Source: Modestobacter sp. VKM Ac-2982
GTDB lineage: Bacteria; Actinomycetota; Actinomycetes; Mycobacteriales; Geodermatophilaceae
NCBI RefSeq assembly: GCF_026967935.1
Contig: NZ_JAPVBL010000004.1
Location: 248,001 to 312,000, forward strand
Length of the DNA: 64,000 nt
Direction: 5' to 3'
Shown here one piece after another: positions 44,822 through 53,079 of the stretch. Each line of letters starts with the position of its first letter. The stretch's first letter is position 1. The notes below the pieces were generated by a model. That model was given only the letters and a program-made list of their open reading frames with translations. It searched no databases and was not told where the DNA came from. The translations under genes were made by a program, and so were the position numbers.

Positions 44822-44854
44822 GTCCTGGGGCGGTTCGTCCGGCGGCGGACCGGC

Positions 44855-45661
44855 TCAGGCCGGCAGGCCCACCAGCCGCGCCGACAGCTCCCACAGCTCG
44901 CGGGCCCGGGCGTCGTCCCTGGCCGACGGCGCCGTCCAGGCCGGTGCCCGGTCCGCGTGGTGCCCGCCGTTGCGCCAGCCGTCGTCCGCGGTGGCCAGCC
45001 AGACCAGGGTGTCCGCGCCCTGGGCCGGGGTCCTCATGAAGGCGGTCAGCGGCGTCCGGAACACCAGGCCGGTGATGCCGCCGGAGGTCGTCCCGAACGA
45101 CGAGGCGACCGCGCCCGGGTCGAAGCACGTCGCGCTGACCTCCGGGGCCCACCGGCGGGCCAGCTCCCGGGTGAACAGCACGTTGCACCACTTCGCCCGG
45201 GCGTAGGCGCGGCTGGCGAGGTGGGGGCCGACCCGGTCGAGCAGGTGACCGCGCCGCGCCCCGCCGGCCCAGTGCATGAACGACGAGGTGGTCACCACCC
45301 GCGCTCCCGAGGCGCGCAGCTGCTCCTCGAGCAGCCGGGTGAGCAGGTAGGGCCCGAGGTGGTCGACCTGGGCGGTCCGTTCGTGGCCGTCCTCGGTCAG
45401 CTCCCGCCGGGCGAAGGAGGCGCCGGCGTTGTGCGCGAGGACGTCGATCCGGGGCAGCTCGGCCAGCTCGGCAGCCAACCGCCGGACGTCGTCCAGCCGG
45501 GCGAGGTCGACGGTCGCCGACCGGGCGCCGTCCAGCTCGGCGGCGACCGCGGCGGTCTTCTCCGGCGACCGACCGACCACCACCACCTGGGCGCCACTGC
45601 GGTGCAGCCGGCGGACCGCCGCCGCACCGATGCCGTCGCTGGCCCCGGTGACGACGACCAC
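44855..45661 (-). CDS. Short-chain dehydrogenase/reductase
   Basis: A 268-residue SDR with TGASDGIGAAAVRRL (NADP site), the NAG motif in LAHNAGASF, and catalytic S...YxxxK (TSSFMHW, then AYARAKWC). GTG 45661 is chosen, 17 bases after the preceding stop. A rare CTG at 45682 that overlaps that stop would add seven residues (LTAGPAP) and restore the common coupling. Substrate unknown. Confidence 0.88.
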   Translation of the reverse strand: MVVVTGASDGIGAAAVRRLHRSGAQVVVVGRSPEKTAAVAAELDGARSATVDLARLDDVRRLAAELAELPRIDVLAHNAGASFARRELTEDGHERTAQVDHLGPYLLTRLLEEQLRASGARVVTTSSFMHWAGGARRGHLLDRVGPHLASRAYARAKWCNVLFTRELARRWAPEVSATCFDPGAVASSFGTTSGGITGLVFRTPLTAFMRTPAQGADTLVWLATADDGWRNGGHHADRAPAWTAPSARDDARARELWELSARLVGLPA

Positions 45662-45678
45662 CGGCGCCGGACCCGCGG

Positions 45679-46125
45679 TCAGGGCCTCGGCTCGACGAGC
45701 ACGACCGGGATCTCCCGGTCGGTCCTGCGCTGGTACTCCGCGTAGTCGGGGAACGCCGCGACCGCCCGCTCCCACCAGACGGCCTTCTCCTCGCCGGTGA
45801 CCTCGCGGGCCACGCCGTCCCAGACGCGGTCGCCGTCCTGCACGGTGACCTGGTCGGGGTGGGCCTTGAGGTTGAAGTACCAGGTCGGGTGCTTCGGTGC
45901 GCCGCCCTGCGAGGCGACCATCGCGTAGACGCCGTCGTGCTCGACCTTCATCAGCGGGTTCTTGCGGACCTTGCCGCTCTTCGCACCGCGGGTGGTGAAG
46001 ACGACGACCGGCTCGGTGCGCCCGGGAAGGGTGTTGCCCTCCCGGCCGCCGGTGCGCTCGTAGACCTCCACCTGGTCGCGGACCCACTTCTCCGGACTCG
46101 GCTCGTACTCACCTTCCAGCGGCAT
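45679..46125 (-). CDS. Deazaflavin-dependent nitroreductase-family protein (DUF385)
   Basis: A 148-residue F420/FMN-binding split-barrel protein. Blocks: VVVFTTRGAKSGKVRKNPLM and GGAPKHPTWYFNLKAHP, with EYQRRTDREIPVVLVEPRP at the end. Members such as Ddn reduce quinones or nitroimidazoles with F420H2; most actinobacteria hold many copies. ATG 46125. Upstream neighbour of the SDR gene on the same strand. Confidence 0.88.
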   Translation of the reverse strand: MPLEGEYEPSPEKWVRDQVEVYERTGGREGNTLPGRTEPVVVFTTRGAKSGKVRKNPLMKVEHDGVYAMVASQGGAPKHPTWYFNLKAHPDQVTVQDGDRVWDGVAREVTGEEKAVWWERAVAAFPDYAEYQRRTDREIPVVLVEPRP

Positions 46126-46153
46126 GGACCGACCCTAGGACCGCGGTCGGCGC

Positions 46154-46174
46154 CGCGCCCGCGGGCCGGGCGCG
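46154..46174 (-). terminator. Hairpin after siderophore-interacting gene
   Basis: CGCGCCCG/CGGGCGCG, 8-bp stem, 5-base loop, about 20 bases after the stop at 46194. Plausible terminator before the DUF385 gene. Confidence 0.4.
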
Positions 46175-46193
46175 GTGGCGCGCCGCCGGCGGG

Positions 46194-47054
46194 TCAGCCG
46201 ACGACGAGGGCCTGCTCCGCGGCCTCGACCTCGGCGTTCCAGGCCGGCTTCTCGGACTGCCAGCGGTCCTCGGTGCGGCCGCGCCGCCAGTAGCCGGAGA
46301 TGGAGGTGAACTCCGGCGCCAGCCCGCACTGCGCCCGCAGGTGCAGCCGCAGCTCCCGGACCAGCCCCGCCTCCCCGTGGACGAAGAGGTGCCCGGTGCC
46401 CTCCGGGAGCGGCTGCGCCCGGACGACGGCGACCAGGGCCTCCCCCGGCAGCTGCGTGCCGCGGTGCACCCAGGTGAGCTGCACGCCCTCACCGAGCACC
46501 AGGTCGGGCTGCTCCTCCTCGGGGCCGGCGACCTCCACGAAGACCAGGGCCCGCGCCCCGGCGGGCAGCCGAATCAGGGACGCCCCGATCGCCGGCAGCG
46601 CGCTCTCGTCGCCCACCAGCAGGTGCCAGTCGGCGTCCGGGCTGGGCAGGTAGGCGCCCCCGGGGCCGGACATCTGGATCCGGTCACCGGGGGAGGCCTG
46701 CGCCGCCCACGGCCCGGCGAGGCCCACGTCCCCGTGGTGCACGAAGTCGATGGTCAGCTCGCCGGTGTCGGGGTCCCAGCTGCGCACGGTGTACGTGCGG
46801 GTGACCGGCCAGAGCTCGGGCGGCAGCTCGGCGCGCACCTGCTCGGCGTCGAACGGCGTGGCGTAGGGCGCGCCCGGCGGCGGGAAGACGAGCTTCACGT
46901 AGTGGTCGCTGAACTCCCCGACCGGCATCCCGGCCAGCCCCTCACCACCCAGCACGACGCGGATCATGTGCGGCGTCAGCCGGTGGGTGCGCAGCACCTC
47001 CCCGACCCGTGCCACCCGCGGACGCCGTGGCCGGCCGTCTGTCGCGCTGCTCAT
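46194..47054 (-). CDS. Siderophore-interacting protein (FAD/NAD(P)H reductase)
   Basis: A 286-residue ferric-siderophore reductase that frees iron in the cytoplasm. FAD-binding RTYTVRSWDPDTGELTIDFV with RxYT motif, SGPGGAYLPSPDADW and the NAD(P)H module ending in the GRTEDRW..AWN stretch (SISGYWRRGRTEDRW). ATG 47054 (MSSATDG) lies after AGGAGG; GTG 47057 is one codon earlier. An IdeR-like box lies 28-46 bases upstream. Confidence 0.92.
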   Translation of the reverse strand: MSSATDGRPRRPRVARVGEVLRTHRLTPHMIRVVLGGEGLAGMPVGEFSDHYVKLVFPPPGAPYATPFDAEQVRAELPPELWPVTRTYTVRSWDPDTGELTIDFVHHGDVGLAGPWAAQASPGDRIQMSGPGGAYLPSPDADWHLLVGDESALPAIGASLIRLPAGARALVFVEVAGPEEEQPDLVLGEGVQLTWVHRGTQLPGEALVAVVRAQPLPEGTGHLFVHGEAGLVRELRLHLRAQCGLAPEFTSISGYWRRGRTEDRWQSEKPAWNAEVEAAEQALVVG

Positions 47055-47081
47055 CACGCCTCCTCACCTCATGGTCCGAAG

Positions 47082-47100
47082 GAAGGGCAGCCTTCCCTCA
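47082..47100. promoter_or_regulatory. IdeR/DmdR-like iron box
   Basis: Reading the minus strand, TGAGGGAAGGCTGCCCTTC matches 12 of 19 positions of the TTAGGTTAGGCTAACCTAA iron box, in the core AGGC TGCCC. Position and gene type fit iron repression of the siderophore-interacting gene. Confidence 0.6.
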
Positions 47101-47205
47101 CTGGGCGACCCTACGCGGCGTGCCGATCGCTCCCAGCCGGCGGCCAGACCATTCCCGCAGCTCACCGTGCAGATCAACTTCGACGCCAGCAATTCACCAA
47201 CCGTC

Positions 47206-47232
47206 GTTTGACCCCACCGATCTCTCGGGTAC
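47206..47232 (+). promoter_or_regulatory. SigB/SigF-type promoter of stress operon
   Basis: GTTTGA (47206-47211), a 15-base spacer, GGGTAC (47227-47232): a close match to the actinobacterial general-stress sigma consensus GTTT-N14-17-GGGTA. It is 238 bases upstream of the first gene. Confidence 0.7.
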
Positions 47233-47239
47233 CAGGGGC

Positions 47240-47469
47240 TCCGACGGAACGGCGTTCCACCGAGACGTCGGTGGGACCTCCGAAACGCCACGCCCATGGG
47301 CACCTGAGGTGCCTGCACGCCGTCCCGCCGCCCGGTGCTGCCGAGCCGGCCATCCCCGAGATGGCCGTGGCGGTGCCTTCGTGCGGGCGGGGTCGACCGG
47401 GCACGGATGCCCAGCAGGACTCAGGACCCACAGCACCACCCCAGACCCGACGCACGACGAGGAGGAACG
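47240..47469 (+). other. Structured leader of the stress operon
   Basis: About 230 bases with no recognisable gene. Three hairpins follow each other: 47257-47274 (CCACCGA/TCGGTGG), 47299-47313 (GGCACC/GGTGCC, 3-base loop) and 47348-47366 (GGCCATC/GATGGCC). No known riboswitch consensus recognised. The gene's ribosome site is GAGGAGGAACG. Confidence 0.45.
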
Positions 47470-48246
47470 ATGACCCACTCCATCGACACCCCGACGCAGT
47501 CACCCCCTGGCAGCGCGCAGGACGCCTCCACCAAGGACGTCGCCAAGGACCAGGCCAAGAACGTCGGCCAGACCGCGCAGCAGGCCGGTGGCCAGGTCGC
47601 ATCCACGGCGACCGACCAGGCCAAGGAGGTCACCCAGGAGACGATGCGCCAGGCGCAGGACCTCCTCGGCCAGGGCCGCCAGCAGCTGCAGGAGCAGGCA
47701 CGCAACAGCACGGCCAAGGCCGGCGAGGGCCTCGGCCAGGTCGCCCAGCAGCTGCGGGGCATGGCCGAGGGCAGCGGCGAGGCGCCGTCCGGCCCGGCCG
47801 CCGACCTGGTCCGCCAGGCCGGTGAGAAGGTCGACGAGATGGCCAGCTGGCTGCAGAACCGCGAGCCGAGCGAGCTGATCGACGACGTGCGCAGCTTCGC
47901 CCGCCGTCGCCCCGGCGTGTTCATGCTCGGTGCGGCTCTCGCCGGCGTCGTCGCCGGCCGGCTGACCACCGGCGTGGCGGCTGCCCACAAGGACAACGGC
48001 AGCTCCGGCGGGAACGACCGGTCCGGCCGCACCTCCCCCGGTGTGGAGGCCACCGCACGCCGGGAGACCACCGACACGAACTACGTCGCCACCCCGCCGG
48101 CCACCGGGTACGCCACCGAGGGCTACGCGGCCCCTGCGGCCACCGGCACCGTGCCGCCGCCGCCGTACGGCACGCCGGGCACCGCCGAGCCGACCACCAC
48201 CGGCTGGGACGACCCGACGGGCACCACCCGGGAGGGACGGCTGTGA
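47470..48246 (+). CDS. LEA-like/DUF3618-type membrane protein
   Basis: A 258-residue hydrophilic protein. Residues 20-130 form long amphipathic, Q/A/K/E-rich helices with repeats such as DQAKNVGQTAQQAGGQVAST, like late-embryogenesis desiccation proteins. The motif SELIDDVRSFARRRPGVFML then a helix (GAALAGVVAGRLTTG) matches the membrane part common to DUF3618 neighbours. The proline/glycine/tyrosine-rich tail is disordered. Start ATG 47470. It overlaps the next gene by 4 bases (GTGA). Confidence 0.75.
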   Translation: MTHSIDTPTQSPPGSAQDASTKDVAKDQAKNVGQTAQQAGGQVASTATDQAKEVTQETMRQAQDLLGQGRQQLQEQARNSTAKAGEGLGQVAQQLRGMAEGSGEAPSGPAADLVRQAGEKVDEMASWLQNREPSELIDDVRSFARRRPGVFMLGAALAGVVAGRLTTGVAAAHKDNGSSGGNDRSGRTSPGVEATARRETTDTNYVATPPATGYATEGYAAPAATGTVPPPPYGTPGTAEPTTTGWDDPTGTTREGRL

Positions 48247-48935
48247 CCTCTCCGACCGCCGGCCAGCCCGGCACCGGCTACGCCCCGGACACCGGCACCG
48301 GCTACACCCCGGACGCCTACGGCAACACCACCCAGCCCCTCAGCGGTGCCTCCTCGGTGAGCGCCGGCACCACCGATGAGCCGAGGGAGCACAACGCCTC
48401 GGTCGGTGACCTGATCGGTCAGGTCAGCCGGGACATGTCCACGCTGATGCGCCAGGAGCTCGAGCTGGCCAAGGCCGAGCTCAAGCAGGAGGCGAACGAG
48501 GCCACCACCATCGCGAAGGAGGAGGTCAACAAGGCCACCGCCATCGCGAAGGAGGAGGCGAACAAGGCCACCACCATCGCGAAGGAGGAGGCGACCAAGG
48601 CCGGCAAGGGCGCCGGGATGCTCGGTGGCGCCGCCTTCGCCGGCGTCATGCTCGTGCTGTTCCTGAGCCTGGCCGCCATGTGGGGCCTCGCCTACCTGTT
48701 CGACAACCTGGCGTGGGCAACGCTGGTGGTCGCCGTCGTCTGGGGCCTCATCGCCGCCGTACTGGCCGCGATGGGCCGGAAGAAGCTCAAGCAGGTCGAC
48801 CCGAAGCGGCTCAAGCAGGTCGACCCGAAGCGGCTCACGCAGGTGGACCTCAGCCGGTTCAAGACGATCAACCCCAAGCCCGAGCAGACGGTGGAGACCC
48901 TCAAGCAGGTCCCCGACGCCGTCAAGCCCCACTGA
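48243..48935 (+). CDS. Phage holin superfamily III-type membrane protein
   Basis: A 230-residue protein of the PF07332 actinobacterial holin-like family. The N-terminal tail is disordered; residues 50-75 (VGDLIGQVSRDMSTLMRQE) lead into an 11-residue repeat (EANEATTIAKE type, three copies) and two helices (AGVMLVLFLSLAAMWGLAYL; AWATLVVAVVWGLIAAVLAAM). Basic tail with KLKQVDPKR repeated. The name is inherited; a lytic role is unlikely given the chromosomal operon. GTG 48243. Confidence 0.8.
   Translation: MTSPTAGQPGTGYAPDTGTGYTPDAYGNTTQPLSGASSVSAGTTDEPREHNASVGDLIGQVSRDMSTLMRQELELAKAELKQEANEATTIAKEEVNKATAIAKEEANKATTIAKEEATKAGKGAGMLGGAAFAGVMLVLFLSLAAMWGLAYLFDNLAWATLVVAVVWGLIAAVLAAMGRKKLKQVDPKRLKQVDPKRLTQVDLSRFKTINPKPEQTVETLKQVPDAVKPH
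48489..48602. repeat. 33-bp coding repeat, three units plus partial
   Basis: Units 48489-48521, 48522-48554 and 48555-48587 encode the 11-residue repeat of the holin-like protein. A 24-bp repeat follows at 48786-48833 (two units) for KQVDPKRL. Both keep the frame. Confidence 0.8.
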
Positions 48936-48952
48936 CCGGACAGGAGACAGAC

Positions 48953-49600
48953 ATGACCAGCAGTGACCCGGATGTGATCCGACGTGAGATCGAGGACACC
49001 CGCGCCAACCTCAGCTACGACGTCGACGCCCTGAACGACAAGGTCAACCCCTCACGCGTGGTCGACCGTCGCGTCAGCAAGGCGAAGAGCAGCGTGGGCG
49101 GGATGAAGGACAAGGTGTTCGGCACGGCGCAGGACAAGGGCGGGCAGATGGGGTCGAAGGCCTCCGACGCCGCCGACAGCGCCCAGCACGCTGCCTCGGG
49201 CGCCAAGGACACGCTCCAGCACGCCCCGGAGCAGCTCCAGCGTCAGGCGCAGGGCAACCCCCTGGCCGCCGGCCTGATCGCCTTCGGCGTGGGCTGGCTC
49301 GTCTCTTCCCTGCTGCCCACCAGCGAGAAGGAGAAGCAGCTCGCCTCGCAGGCCGAGTCCGCCATCAAGGAGCACTCCGAGCCGCTCAAGGAGCAGGCCA
49401 AGGAGCAGGCGAAGAACGTGGCGCAGGAGATCGGCGAGAACCTGAAGCCGGCCGCCACGAGCGCTGCCGGGTCGGTCATGTCGACGGCCATGGAAGGCGC
49501 GAAGAACGTGAAGGACGAGAGCAAGCACGCCGCGCAGGACGTCAAGGGCGAGGCCCAGGGCTCCAAGCAGAAGGTCCAGGGGCAGGCTTCCTCCTCCTGA
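48953..49600 (+). CDS. DUF3618 membrane protein with LEA-like tail
   Basis: A 215-residue protein. DUF3618 head IRREIEDTRANLSYDVDALNDKVNPSRVVDRR, a single hydrophobic stretch near residues 100-118 (GLIAFGVGWLVSSLL), then a long amphipathic, charge-rich tail (EQAKEQAKNVAQEIGENL; ESKHAAQDVKGEAQGS). Tail and head resemble the first gene of this operon. ATG 48953 has GGAGACAG upstream. A strong terminator follows. Confidence 0.82.
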   Translation: MTSSDPDVIRREIEDTRANLSYDVDALNDKVNPSRVVDRRVSKAKSSVGGMKDKVFGTAQDKGGQMGSKASDAADSAQHAASGAKDTLQHAPEQLQRQAQGNPLAAGLIAFGVGWLVSSLLPTSEKEKQLASQAESAIKEHSEPLKEQAKEQAKNVAQEIGENLKPAATSAAGSVMSTAMEGAKNVKDESKHAAQDVKGEAQGSKQKVQGQASSS

Positions 49601-49621
49601 CCCACGGCACAGCACGACACA

Positions 49622-49657
49622 ACGAGGCCCGGTCCCCCTCGGGGGGCCGGGCCTCGT
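49622..49657 (+). terminator. Strong terminator of stress operon
   Basis: Stem ACGAGGCCCGG/CCGGGCCTCGT (49622-49632, 49647-49657) around an inner CCCCC/GGGGG stem. It starts 21 bases after the stop of the third operon gene and ends the transcript. Confidence 0.75.
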
Positions 49658-49807
49658 CGTCGGATGCAGCTGTCTTCCCCAGGACCGTCCGGTCCTGGCC
49701 CTTCCAGCAGGAACGCCACGGGGGCGTCCCTGCTGATGATCGTCGTCAGGTGGTCGGTCCTGCACCCCTGGCCGAGCCCACCGCCCCGGAGGGGTGAGCC
49801 GCAGGGC

Positions 49808-50986
49808 TCACACGAAGGCGCTCATCCCGGTGATCGAGCGGCCGACGATGAGGGTGTTCATCTCGCGTGTGCCCTCGTAGGAGTAGAGGGCCTCGGCGTC
49901 GGCGAAGTACCGGATGACGTCGTTCTCCAGCACGATCCCGTTCCCGCCGAACAGCTCGCGGGCCCAGGCGACGGTCTCCCGGCCGCGGCTGGTCACGTAG
50001 CTCTTGGCCAGCGCGGCCTGGTCGTCGCGCAGGTCGTCGGTCTCCTGCAGCTGGGACAGCCGGACGGTCATCCCCAGGCTGGCGGTGACGTTGCCCAGCA
50101 TCCGGGCGAGGAGGTCCTGGATCAGCTGGAACGAGCCGATCGCCTTGCCGAATTGGTGACGCTCCTTGGCGTAGGCCACCGCCACCTCGTAGGCACCCAG
50201 CTGGCAGCCGACACCGCTCCAGGCGACGCCGCCCCGGGTCACCTTGAGCACCTTGTTGACGTCCTTGAAGGTGTTGCCGTCCTCGAGCTTGTTCTCGGCG
50301 GGGATGCGGCAGTCGGTGAAGGTGAGGTCGGCGTTCTGCACCGTGCGCAGCGCGAACTTGTCCTCGATCTTGGTGGCCGTGAAGCCGGGGGTGCCCTTCT
50401 CCACGACGAAGGTCTTCACCTGGTCGTCGGCCTCGTCCCGGGCGAACACCACCACGACGTCGGCGAAGGTGCCGTTGCCGATCCAGCGCTTGGCGCCGTT
50501 GAGCACCCAGGAGTCGCCGTCCCGGCGGGCGGTGGTGCGCATCCCGCGGGCGACGTCGGAACCGCCCTCGGGCTCGGTCAGCCCGAAGGCACCGATGGTC
50601 TGCATCTGCATCATCGAGGGGATCCAGCGCTGCCGCTGCTCCTCCGAGCCGAGGATCATGATCGAACCCATCGCCAGGCCGTTGTGCACGCCCAGGAAGG
50701 TGGCCATCGACGGGTCGACCCGGGACAGCTCCATCGCCTGGAAGCCGGTGTAGAGCCGGGAGGCGCGGGGCCGGCCCTCCCAGTCGTAGGAGCGGCCGAC
50801 GATGTCGGCCTCGGCGAACTTCGGGATCAGGTCGTGCGGGAACTCGGCGGATGCCCAGGCGGCGTTGACCCGCGGCTTGATCTCCGACTCGAGGAACTCG
50901 CGGAGCGCCAGCAGTTCCTTCTGCTCGTCATCGGACAGCAGCGTCTGGAAACCGAAGAAGTCGGCGGGCAGGAGCAGATCGGTCAT
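49808..50986 (-). CDS. Acyl-CoA dehydrogenase, glutaryl-CoA-like
   Basis: A 392-residue FAD enzyme that introduces a double bond into an acyl-CoA. Signature GAFGLTEPEGGSDVARGMRT, WVLNGAKRWIGNG, KERHQFGKAIGSFQLIQDLL, and the catalytic glutamate region YSYEGTREMNTLIVG. The pattern of RHQFG.PI and YEGT fits glutaryl-CoA-type members, with some doubt. ATG 50986 has GAGAGAAGG upstream. Convergent gap with the stress operon holds a terminator; the long open frame from 51064 is not used. Confidence 0.92.
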   Translation of the reverse strand: MTDLLLPADFFGFQTLLSDDEQKELLALREFLESEIKPRVNAAWASAEFPHDLIPKFAEADIVGRSYDWEGRPRASRLYTGFQAMELSRVDPSMATFLGVHNGLAMGSIMILGSEEQRQRWIPSMMQMQTIGAFGLTEPEGGSDVARGMRTTARRDGDSWVLNGAKRWIGNGTFADVVVVFARDEADDQVKTFVVEKGTPGFTATKIEDKFALRTVQNADLTFTDCRIPAENKLEDGNTFKDVNKVLKVTRGGVAWSGVGCQLGAYEVAVAYAKERHQFGKAIGSFQLIQDLLARMLGNVTASLGMTVRLSQLQETDDLRDDQAALAKSYVTSRGRETVAWARELFGGNGIVLENDVIRYFADAEALYSYEGTREMNTLIVGRSITGMSAFV

Positions 50987-51079
50987 GGCGTCAGTGCCTT
51001 CTCTCTCGTCGTCGTCCTCGACGTCCTGCCCCTGATGCTCCGCCCGAACTCCCCACCCAGCCACCGAGCGTGTCCCAGC

Positions 51080-51607
51080 TCACCCCGGACCCGGACGCAG
51101 CTCGACCGCGATCGACGGCCGGGGCGGGGTGGCGCCGGTGTGCACCGCGGCGACGGTCAGCCCGTGCGGCGCGGCCAGCCCGGCCACCTGGTCGACCCGG
51201 GACCGTGTCGCCCCCTGCTGGAGCGGCTGGTCGACCAGCAGGAAGCGACCGCCCTCGGCGAGCACCCGGCGCACGACGGCGTGCTCGGCCGCCGGAGGTC
51301 GCCAGAAGGCACCGACGTGCACCGCGACCACCAGGTCGAAGGCCGCGTCGGGCAGGTCGGCGTCGGTCAGGGCCGCGGTCTGCAGCCGGACCGTGCCGGC
51401 TCCCACCGCGGCCGCGTTCCGGGCGGCGGCCGCGGCGGTCATGGTGGCCGAGCGGTCCAGCCCGAGGACGGAGCCGCTGGTCAGCCGGGCCGCGAGCAGG
51501 GACAGCAGGACGCCGTGCCCGAAGCCCACCTCCAGCACCCGCTCCCCCGGTCCGGGATCGGCGACGCGCGCGGCCCAGACGAGCCGGGTGGAGGCGGCGA
51601 CGGGCAC
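51080..51607 (-). CDS. Class I SAM-dependent methyltransferase
   Basis: A 175-residue methyltransferase with VLEVGFGHGVLLSLL (SAM loop), GLDRSATM (acidic loop) and LVVAVHVGAFWR. Substrate unknown. The GTG start lies two bases after the preceding stop (TGA C GTG), so the genes are coupled. A typical short member, cytosolic. Confidence 0.85.
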   Translation of the reverse strand: MPVAASTRLVWAARVADPGPGERVLEVGFGHGVLLSLLAARLTSGSVLGLDRSATMTAAAAARNAAAVGAGTVRLQTAALTDADLPDAAFDLVVAVHVGAFWRPPAAEHAVVRRVLAEGGRFLLVDQPLQQGATRSRVDQVAGLAAPHGLTVAAVHTGATPPRPSIAVELRPGPG

Positions 51608-51608
51608 G

Positions 51609-52391
51609 TCAGCTCAGGGCGCGGGTGGCGGGCGGGAGGGTGCCGCCGGCGACGAGCTCGACGACGGCGTCCTGGAGCGCGGTCAACGCCACCCGCTGGG
51701 TGAACGGTCCGGTGGACACCCGGGCGATGCCGAGCTCGGCCAGCTCCCGTCCCGACGGGGAGGCCCCTGGGACGCTCATCAGCGAGACCCGCCCGCGGCC
51801 GAGGCCGTCGACGAGCGCCTCGAGCTCCGTTCGGGCCACCACACCGGGCACGAAGACCACCTGTGCGCCGGCTGCCAGGTAGGCGCGCCCGCGGCGCACG
51901 GCGTCGGCGAGCAGCAGGTCGCGGTCGGCACCGGGCTCGGCCAGCAGGAGGACGTCGGTGCGGGCGTTGAGCACGAAGTCGATCCCGGCGTCCCGGCCGG
52001 CGTCCAGCACCGCCTCGACCGCGGTGACCGCATCGTCCAGCGGGCGGACCTGGTCCTCCAGGTTGCCGCCGACGACGCCCACCCCGATCGCCCGGCGGGC
52101 GGTCTCCCCCGGGTCGCCGTAGCCGGCCTCCAGGTCCATCGACACCGGCAGGTCCACGGCGGCGACGATCCGGCCGATCATGTCCAGATGCAGGTCGAGC
52201 GGGATCTGCTCGCCGTCCGCGTAGCCGAACGTGGCCGCGATCGCGTGGCTCGCGGTGGCCAGGGCGCGCACGCCCGGGGTGCTGGCCACGACCCGGGCGG
52301 AGGCCACGTCCCAGACGTTGGCGAGCACCAGGAGCTCCGGTGCCCGGTGCAGGTCGAGGAGGGTGCGGGCGCGGGAGGCGGGATCGGTCAC
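51609..52391 (-). CDS. Isocitrate lyase/PEP mutase family protein
   Basis: A 260-residue TIM-barrel enzyme. DVASARVVASTPGVRALATAS, catalytic-loop SMDLEAGYGDPGETARRAIG (usually DADTGYG), GGNLEDQVRPL, NARTDVLLLAEPGAD. Members cleave or rearrange carboxylates such as 2-methylisocitrate; the true substrate is not clear. GTG 52391. It is followed by the methyltransferase in the same orientation. Confidence 0.88.
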   Translation of the reverse strand: MTDPASRARTLLDLHRAPELLVLANVWDVASARVVASTPGVRALATASHAIAATFGYADGEQIPLDLHLDMIGRIVAAVDLPVSMDLEAGYGDPGETARRAIGVGVVGGNLEDQVRPLDDAVTAVEAVLDAGRDAGIDFVLNARTDVLLLAEPGADRDLLLADAVRRGRAYLAAGAQVVFVPGVVARTELEALVDGLGRGRVSLMSVPGASPSGRELAELGIARVSTGPFTQRVALTALQDAVVELVAGGTLPPATRALS

Positions 52392-52477
52392 GGGTGGAAC
52401 GTAGCCACCCGACGGCCCGTCGACCGGCGGGTTCCGGCCGTCACGGTGCCCGGGTGCACCGTCCCTCGCGCAGGCCG

Positions 52478-53002
52478 TCAGGTGTCCTCCCGTCCCGGCC
52501 ATGGCTGCCACTCATGGCGGCCGGTCGGCCCCAGCTGCCGCAGCTCGTCACGCGTCAGCGACCGGGTCGCGCTCGACCGGGGGCGCTCCACCGCGAGCGT
52601 CCGCGTGCGGAGGCCGGCGGTCAGCTCCTCGGCCAGCCGGCCGTGCACCACGTCGGCGGCGAACTCGCCCAGTTCCTCGCCGAGGTCGGTGGGTTCCTCG
52701 TCGCAGGCATCGCAGCCGCAGCGCGGGAACGACTCCTCCACCCAGCGTCCCGCCCGCAGGCGCACGCCGAACTCGGTGTGCACGACCACCAGGTCCGCGC
52801 TCCCGGCGGACCGAGGGTGCAGCCGCACGGCGCGCACCTCACCGGGGCGTACCGGCTCGTCGGTGACCGAGACGCCGTACCGCTCGACGAGGTCGGTGAC
52901 CAGCCGGTCGGCGACGCCGTGCAGCGACGCGTACCGCTGCGGGTCGGTGACCCGGCTGTACGCGTCTTCCGGCGGCCCTCCCGGTCCCCAGCGATCTCCC
53001 AT
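52478..53002 (-). CDS. Conserved hypothetical protein, DUF6226-like
   Basis: A 174-residue cytosolic protein. PEDAYSRVTDPQRYASLH, the DLVVVHTEFGVRLRAG region and the CGCDACDEE motif (three cysteines that could bind zinc) are conserved in an actinobacterial family I take to be DUF6226. Function unknown. ATG 53002. Divergent from purT, 77 bp apart. Confidence 0.6.
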   Translation of the reverse strand: MGDRWGPGGPPEDAYSRVTDPQRYASLHGVADRLVTDLVERYGVSVTDEPVRPGEVRAVRLHPRSAGSADLVVVHTEFGVRLRAGRWVEESFPRCGCDACDEEPTDLGEELGEFAADVVHGRLAEELTAGLRTRTLAVERPRSSATRSLTRDELRQLGPTGRHEWQPWPGREDT

Positions 53003-53079
53003 GCCGGCACGGTAGGGCCCCGGGGCGTCTCCGTCCCGGCCGTTCCCGGTCGGCCGGCGCACCTCTCTAGCCTGTCCGC

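Noticed and set aside
47055-47205. A small gene in the gap after the siderophore-interacting protein
   Set aside because: Frames there have no ribosome site or coherent codon use; the iron box and promoter explain the conserved-looking parts.
48243-48935. Prophage remnant because of the holin-like name
   Set aside because: No other phage gene is near, the operon is chromosomal in style, and GC and codon use match the neighbours.
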